Positions 57,165 to 61,652 of a stretch of DNA of 61,652 nucleotides are shown here, in pieces. Where the stretch lies: positions 1-61,652 of the forward strand of contig CATPBP010000058.1 of the NCBI GenBank assembly GCA_955652675.1, given 5' to 3'. A program made the translations under genes and the position numbers. The DNA comes from Candidatus Dormiibacterota bacterium. Its GTDB lineage: Bacteria; Chloroflexota; Dormibacteria; Dormibacterales; Dormibacteraceae. A model generated the notes under the pieces. That model saw nothing but the letters and a program-made list of their open reading frames with translations. It had not been told where the DNA came from and ran no database searches. How positions within the stretch are numbered: the first letter of the stretch is position 1; each line of letters opens with the position of its first letter.

Positions 57165-58016
57165 GGGATCGGACCGAGCCGGTACATAGGTGCGGCCGAA
57201 GACCTCGATCACCGAGGTGATCTCGTCCCCTCCGTGCTCCGGGGCCGCCAGGCCGAAGAGCTCACGGACCTGGGCCACCGTGGGCATCGCGGCGCCGGCG
57301 CCGTGGCCGAGCTCGAGCGCCAGATCGAGGTCCTTGATCATCCCGCCCACCTCGAAGATCGGCCGGCTGTGGTCGCGCTCGATGAAACCCCGCCGCCGCG
57401 CGGTCAGGTAGGGCACGCTGCGGGCGAGGAGGCGGAAGGCGGCCTCCAGATCCAATCCCTCGCGAGAGGCAGTGGCCAGCAGCTCCGCAGCCGCGGCGGT
57501 GGAGATGCCCAGCATGGCGTTGTTGAGCAGCTTGAGACCGGCCGCCTCGCGCCGGCCGCCCACGAGTTCAGGTTTGCCGAAGGCCTCCAGAACAGGCCGC
57601 GCCCTCTCGAAGGCCGCCGCGTCGCCCCCCACCAGGATCAACGCGCTCCCTTCTCCGATCGCGGGGATGCTGCCCAGGATGGGCGCGGCGAGCAGGCTTG
57701 CGCCGGCCGCCTCCAGTCTGGGCGCCAGCTCCTCATGAACGTCCGGGCCGGCGGTGGTCGAGTCGGCGTAGACCTGCCCGCGCCGCGGCTCCAGCTGGCT
57801 GTAGGTCCCCCGCACGGAGTCAGGGCCGAAGAGGATGCTGATCACCACCTCGGCGTCCGACACGGCGTCTCCCAGGTCGGTGGCCACCCGGCCCACGCCG
57901 ATGGCGCGGGCGCGCTCGGCCGTCCGGTTCCAGAGGGTCAGCTCGTGACCCGCGGCCTGGATGCGGCGAGCGATCGCCGCGCCCATCTTGCCGGTGCCGA
58001 GCAGCGCGACACGCAT
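57132..58016 (-). CDS. NAD(P)-dependent beta-hydroxyacid dehydrogenase-like protein
   Basis: The 294-residue protein belongs to the 3-hydroxyisobutyrate dehydrogenase/tartronate semialdehyde reductase family: VALLGTGKMGAAIARRIQAA with the Rossmann glycines, ADSTTAGPDVHEELA, APILGSIPAIGEGSALILVG and the lysine region GLKLLNNAMLGISTAAAAEL. The GSIPAI segment differs slightly from the usual APVSGG. The substrate is unknown; imine reductases share this fold. It starts 5 nt after the pycB stop and converges on the phosphatase gene. Confidence 0.83.
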   Translation of the reverse strand: MRVALLGTGKMGAAIARRIQAAGHELTLWNRTAERARAIGVGRVATDLGDAVSDAEVVISILFGPDSVRGTYSQLEPRRGQVYADSTTAGPDVHEELAPRLEAAGASLLAAPILGSIPAIGEGSALILVGGDAAAFERARPVLEAFGKPELVGGRREAAGLKLLNNAMLGISTAAAAELLATASREGLDLEAAFRLLARSVPYLTARRRGFIERDHSRPIFEVGGMIKDLDLALELGHGAGAAMPTVAQVRELFGLAAPEHGGDEITSVIEVFGRTYVPARSDPSGSEEAGERG

Positions 58017-58021
58017 CGCGG

Positions 58022-59932
58022 CTACCCGACCGCGACCAGCGGCTGGTTGGGCTTCACGACCTCTCCCTCCTTGACGTAGATCTCGGTCACCTTGCCCGGC
58101 TTGGTGGCGACGATGTCGTTCTGCATCTTCATCGCCTCCAGCACGGCGACGACGTCGCCCAGCTTGACCTCGTCGCCCTCGTGCACCGGGACCTTCACGA
58201 TCAGCCCTTGCATGGGCGCCAGGATGGCGCCGTCCCGGGGAGCGCGGGCGGGCGCCGCTGCCGCCCCTTGCGGCTGCGTCTCGCCCCCGCGCGCCGGTCC
58301 TGGCGCAACCGCGAGCCCGGCGCCGGTCACCCGGACCCTGAAGACCTCACCCTCGACCTCCACCTCGAACTCGGCGGTGGCAGGGCCGGCAGCGGCGAGG
58401 GCCGCGGTGGGGCCATCCGCGGGCGCCTGGGCCTCGGCCTCGGCGGCCGGAGCCTCGGCGGCGGCCTCGCTCTCCTCGGCCGGCTCGGCCTCCTTCTTGC
58501 GCTTCGGCTTCTCCTCGCGGCGCGGCCGGATGACATCGACGGCCAGCTCCGGGAAGAGCAGGTAGGTCAGCACCTCGTCGTCGCCCGCGGGCAGCCGGAG
58601 CTTGCGCAGCTGCGCGCGGACCGCCCCCACCTGCGGCTCCAGCAGGTCGGCCGGCCGTATGGTGATCGGCTCCTCACTGCCCAGCACAAGCCGCCTCACC
58701 TCCGGGTCGGCGGGCTGCGGCGGGCGGCCGTAGAGGCCCTGCAGGTAGTCCTTCAGCTCCTGGGTGACAGTCGCGTAGCGGTCGCCGCCGATCACGTTGT
58801 AGACCGCCTGGGTGCCGATCAGCTGGCGGATGGGCGCCACCAGCGGTGGGTGGCCCAGCTCGCGCCGGACCCGCTGGACCTCCTCCAGCGCCTCTCGCAA
58901 CCGGTCCGAAGCCTGGTGCTGGGCGAGCTGGACCTGGATGTCCTCGAGCATGAAGCCCGGCATCTGGTAGCGCAGGATGTCGGAGTCGATCCGGTCGGCC
59001 ACCGGTGAGAGGTCCTCCAGGTGCCTCTTCTTGACCTCCTCCAGCTCGACCTTGATATCGACCAGCTTCTCCAGGTCGAGACCGGTGTCGTAGTCGCCCC
59101 CGGCCAGGGCCGCGACGACGCTCTCGGTGGCGGGCTGGCTGGTCCCCCAGGCGAGCGGGGAGAGGGCGGTGTCGACCATGGCCGCTCCCGCTTCGATGGC
59201 TGCCATGTAAGCCATCGGCGCCATCCCGCTGGAGCAGTGGGAGTGAACCGCGATCGGCACCTCCACCACGTCCCGAAGGCTGGACACCAGCTCCCAGGTC
59301 GCCTGCGGGCTGAGCAGGCCGGAGGTGTCCTTGATGACCACCTCGTCCGCTCCCAGCTCGACCAGGCCCTTGGCCAGCGACAACCAGAGCTCCAGGCCGT
59401 GCGCCGGACTCAGCGCGTAGCAGAGCGCGCCCTGGACTCGCCGCTTCGCTCGCTTCGCGGTTCGGATCGCGACCTCCATGTTGCGCAGGTCGTTGAGGGG
59501 ATCGAAGACCCTGAACACGTCCACCCCACAGCGGGCGGCGTGCTCCACGAAGAGCTCCACCGCGTCATCCGCGTAGTTGCGGTGGCCGACCAGGTTCTGT
59601 CCCCGGATCAGCGCCTGGACGGGAGTCTCCGGGGTCGCCTCGCCGAGTGCGCGCAGGAAGTGCCATGGGTTGTCGCCCTGGCTGAGCCAGGTTTCGAAGG
59701 TGGCGCCGCCGAAGGCCTCCATGGCGGCGAATCCGATGCCGTCCATCTTTGCCGCCAGGGGCAGGATCTCCGGACCCCGCATGTGGCCGCCAAGGAGCGA
59801 TTGGTTACCGTCGCGGAAGGTGGTGTCGGTCAGGCGGAGCCGGGGCCTTGGCCGTGATCTAGCGATTTGCGAGCGCCTTCCTTTTCTCCAGGTGCCGGCC
59901 CGCGACCTCAGGGTCCGTCGCACCCAGCACAC
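58022..59932 (-). CDS. pycB: Carboxyltransferase-BCCP subunit (pyruvate carboxylase subunit B), start uncertain
   Basis: The product has a 5S/HMGL-type carboxyltransferase barrel ([34 protein letters not shown], the carbamylated Lys in [11 protein letters not shown], the metal ligands in HSHCSSGMA), a PYC_OADA domain, an Ala/Glu linker and a biotinyl domain with EAMKMQND. It moves CO2 from biotin to pyruvate, giving oxaloacetate; no OadB-type membrane pump is present. The only canonical starts before the barrel are GTG 59932 and 59923, overlapping purE by 65-74 nt; ATC or CTG near 59850 are alternatives. Confidence 0.85.
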   Translation of the reverse strand: MCWVRRTLRSRAGTWRKGRRSQIARSRPRPRLRLTDTTFRDGNQSLLGGHMRGPEILPLAAKMDGIGFAAMEAFGGATFETWLSQGDNPWHFLRALGEATPETPVQALIRGQNLVGHRNYADDAVELFVEHAARCGVDVFRVFDPLNDLRNMEVAIRTAKRAKRRVQGALCYALSPAHGLELWLSLAKGLVELGADEVVIKDTSGLLSPQATWELVSSLRDVVEVPIAVHSHCSSGMAPMAYMAAIEAGAAMVDTALSPLAWGTSQPATESVVAALAGGDYDTGLDLEKLVDIKVELEEVKKRHLEDLSPVADRIDSDILRYQMPGFMLEDIQVQLAQHQASDRLREALEEVQRVRRELGHPPLVAPIRQLIGTQAVYNVIGGDRYATVTQELKDYLQGLYGRPPQPADPEVRRLVLGSEEPITIRPADLLEPQVGAVRAQLRKLRLPAGDDEVLTYLLFPELAVDVIRPRREEKPKRKKEAEPAEESEAAAEAPAAEAEAQAPADGPTAALAAAGPATAEFEVEVEGEVFRVRVTGAGLAVAPGPARGGETQPQGAAAAPARAPRDGAILAPMQGLIVKVPVHEGDEVKLGDVVAVLEAMKMQNDIVATKPGKVTEIYVKEGEVVKPNQPLVAVG

Positions 59933-60320
59933 GCGCGGCGAACCAGGCCGCGTTCCTGGCGCCCGCCTCGCCGATCGCCATCGTGGCGACCGGGATGCCG
60001 GCCGGCATCTGCACGATCGAATAGAGGGAGTCCACGCCGCCGAGGTACTGGGTCGGAACCGGCACGCCGACCACGGGCAGGTCGGTCCAGGCAGCCACCA
60101 CCCCGGGCAGGTGCGCAGCTCCGCCGGCCGCGGCGATGACCACTTTCAGGCCCCTCTCGCGGGCGGTCGAGGCCCACTCCATCACGCCGGCCGGGTCCCG
60201 GTGAGCAGAACAGACCTGAAGCTCCGACTCGATGCCGAACTCCGCCAGCTGCTTGAGGCAGGCCTCCATCAGCGGCAGGTCCGACTTGCTTCCCAGGATC
60301 ACACCAACCTCAGCCGACAC
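59859..60320 (-). CDS. purE: N5-carboxyaminoimidazole ribonucleotide mutase
   Basis: The 153-residue class I PurE rearranges N5-CAIR to CAIR. It has [55 protein letters not shown] and [32 protein letters not shown] 60320 overlaps purD by 11 nt. A purK partner is not visible in the window. Confidence 0.95.
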   Translation of the reverse strand: MSAEVGVILGSKSDLPLMEACLKQLAEFGIESELQVCSAHRDPAGVMEWASTARERGLKVVIAAAGGAAHLPGVVAAWTDLPVVGVPVPTQYLGGVDSLYSIVQMPAGIPVATMAIGEAGARNAAWFAARVLGATDPEVAGRHLEKRKALANR

Positions 60321-61581
60321 GAACCGCCTCCTGGCCGATATCTGTCCGGTAGTAGGCCCCGGCAAATCGTACGCGGACCGCTCCCGACAGCGCGGCCATC
60401 CGAGCCTGCTCGATGTCAGCACCCATCCCCACCGAGGTCACCACGCGCCCACCCGATGTCTGAAGACCGGAGGGGCCGGGCCGCGTCCCGGCGTGGAACA
60501 TCAGAACCCCTGGAGGCACACCTCCCAGGCCCTCGATCGGGAAGCCCGTCTCGTAGGTCCCCGGATAGCCGCCGGAGGCGACCACCACGCCGACCGCGGG
60601 CCGGGGGTCCCATTCCAGGTGCGGCCGCTCCGGAAGGTCGCCCAGCGCGGAGGCCAGCAGCAGCGGAACCAGGTCGGATGCCATCCGGGGAAGCAGGACC
60701 TGGGCTTCGGGGTCCCCGAAGCGGGCGTTGAACTCGATCGCCCGGGGCCCGTGGGCCGTCAGCATCAGGCCCGCGTAGAGCACCCCGCGGTACTCGAGCC
60801 CGCGCCGGGCCAGCTCCTCGACCGCGGGACGGAGGACCATGTCGGCGATCTCCTCGACCATCGCAGGGGTTATGCCGGCGGGCGGCGAGTAGGCGCCCAT
60901 TCCTCCCGTGTTGGGCCCCTGGTCGCCCTCACGCGCCCGCTTGAAGTCGCGCACGGGTGGCAGCGGCACCACGCGCTCGCCGTCGGTGACGCCGAAGACG
61001 GTCAGCTCGGGACCGACCAGGCGCTCCTCGAGCACCAGCGTGGTTCCGGCGCGGCCGAACGTCTTCTGGACCAGCATGGCGTCGATGGCGGCGTCGGCCT
61101 CGGCCAAGCTCGAACAGACCAGCACCCCTTTCCCGAGCGCGAGCCCGTCGGCCTTGACCGCCACGTGTCCCTCATGCGCCCGCGCCCACTCCCTCGCCGG
61201 CGCCGCCTCTGTGAAGATCTCGTAGTCCGCGGTCGGGATGCCGGCAGCACGCATCAGGTCTTTGGCGAAGGCCTTGCTGGTCTCGATTCGGCCAGGCTCC
61301 CGGTTGGGACCGAAGACCGGGAAGCCGGCGTGCCGGAACTCGTCGCCGACGCCGACAGCGACCGCCGACTCCGGGCCGATGACGACCAGGCCGATCTTCT
61401 CCTTGCGGGCCAGCTTGACCAGCTTCTGGGAATCGTCCGCGGAGACCGCAACGTTGCGCGCCACCTCCGGGGTACCGCCGTTCCCGGGGGCCACGTAGAC
61501 CCGCTCAGCCAGCGGAGACTGCGCGCACTTCCAGGCCAGCGCGTGCTCTCGCGCGCCAGAGCCGACGATCAGGATCCTCAC
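60310..61581 (-). CDS. purD: Phosphoribosylamine-glycine ligase
   Basis: The 423-residue ATP-grasp enzyme makes GAR from phosphoribosylamine and glycine. It has [78 protein letters not shown] and [23 protein letters not shown] 61581 is the start; 71 nt of sequence lie to the window edge. With purE it begins a run purD-purE-pycB-dehydrogenase. Confidence 0.95.
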   Translation of the reverse strand: MRILIVGSGAREHALAWKCAQSPLAERVYVAPGNGGTPEVARNVAVSADDSQKLVKLARKEKIGLVVIGPESAVAVGVGDEFRHAGFPVFGPNREPGRIETSKAFAKDLMRAAGIPTADYEIFTEAAPAREWARAHEGHVAVKADGLALGKGVLVCSSLAEADAAIDAMLVQKTFGRAGTTLVLEERLVGPELTVFGVTDGERVVPLPPVRDFKRAREGDQGPNTGGMGAYSPPAGITPAMVEEIADMVLRPAVEELARRGLEYRGVLYAGLMLTAHGPRAIEFNARFGDPEAQVLLPRMASDLVPLLLASALGDLPERPHLEWDPRPAVGVVVASGGYPGTYETGFPIEGLGGVPPGVLMFHAGTRPGPSGLQTSGGRVVTSVGMGADIEQARMAALSGAVRVRFAGAYYRTDIGQEAVRVG

Positions 61582-61652
61582 GTCCAGAGGTTATCCGGCG
61601 GGACGGCTACCAATTCCCGGCGATTCTGGCCACCAGCCCGGGAGGGCCGAGA

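Noticed and set aside
61607-61652. Minus-strand frame ending ..LVARIAGNW at TAG 61607-61609
   Set aside because: It could be the 3' end of an upstream gene, but only 14 codons are visible and no family can be recognised, so it is not listed as a feature.

Overview
The window is one continuous chromosomal stretch of high-GC bacterial DNA, dense with short-spaced, often ATGA- or GTGA-overlapping genes of primary metabolism. I see no rRNA, tRNA, CRISPR array, insertion sequence or phage gene. The gene content (YajQ, DUF2277, an actinobacterial-type glgM-glgC pair, a two-subunit pyruvate carboxylase, a ppk1/CHAD/NUDIX/histidine-phosphatase cluster, PyrR, a PurS-PurQ-PurL synthase) points to a free-living, high-GC, Terrabacteria-like organism. 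Dormibacterota, Chloroflexota or a deep Actinobacteriota relative would fit, but this is inference from gene content only. Many first genes have a TANNNT -10 element ending 5-9 nt before the start codon, which suggests widespread leaderless mRNAs.

Layout. 1-4998: start of a lipoprotein gene, ilvE, small genes, yajQ, an envelope LysM/CHAP hydrolase, hisA with a DUF3465 lipoprotein, and an unlisted 57-residue Cys-rich peptide. 4998-20119: an SDR, a citramalyl-CoA-lyase-like/SRPBCC pair, two MFS exporters, a tandem UspA protein, a large ATPase-LuxR regulator whose last codons are frameshifted, a secreted trypsin-like lipoprotein, a cytidylate-kinase-like protein, a strongly folded 230-nt leader or sRNA candidate, a HAD hydrolase and an APC permease.

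20086-27575 (minus strand): the UMP operon pyrB-pyrR-carAB-pyrK-pyrD, in which carA and carB form a single 1417-codon gene and the pyrB leader carries a PyrR-type binding loop next to the Shine-Dalgarno. 27691-31043: DUF2277, a DM13 protein, gnd and zwf (oxidative pentose phosphate branch). 31086-38324: a polyphosphate-related block with ppk1, a CYTH/CHAD protein, two paralogous NUDIX hydrolases, a SixA-like phosphatase and a ROK sugar kinase, plus small membrane and basic proteins.

38406-49013 (minus strand): the purine operon purB-purC-purS-purQ-purL-purF-purM-purN-purH. The 309-nt gap before purF holds near-perfect tandem copies of the purF start region and two terminator-like hairpins. 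49183-51785: an ECF sigma factor with a large beta-propeller anti-sigma-like partner. 51792-54222: glgC and glgM for the maltose-1-phosphate route to alpha-glucan. 54287-61581: a NUDIX hydrolase, pyruvate carboxylase subunits A and B, a tyrosine phosphatase, a hydroxyacid dehydrogenase-like protein, purE and purD.

Together purD, purE and the long operon supply every step from PRPP to IMP except the second (GAR formylation is covered by purN). The UMP operon lacks pyrC, pyrE and pyrF here. Carboxylation (pyruvate carboxylase), NADPH (zwf/gnd), storage polymers (polyphosphate, glucan) and nucleotide-pool housekeeping (three NUDIX proteins) are the other themes.
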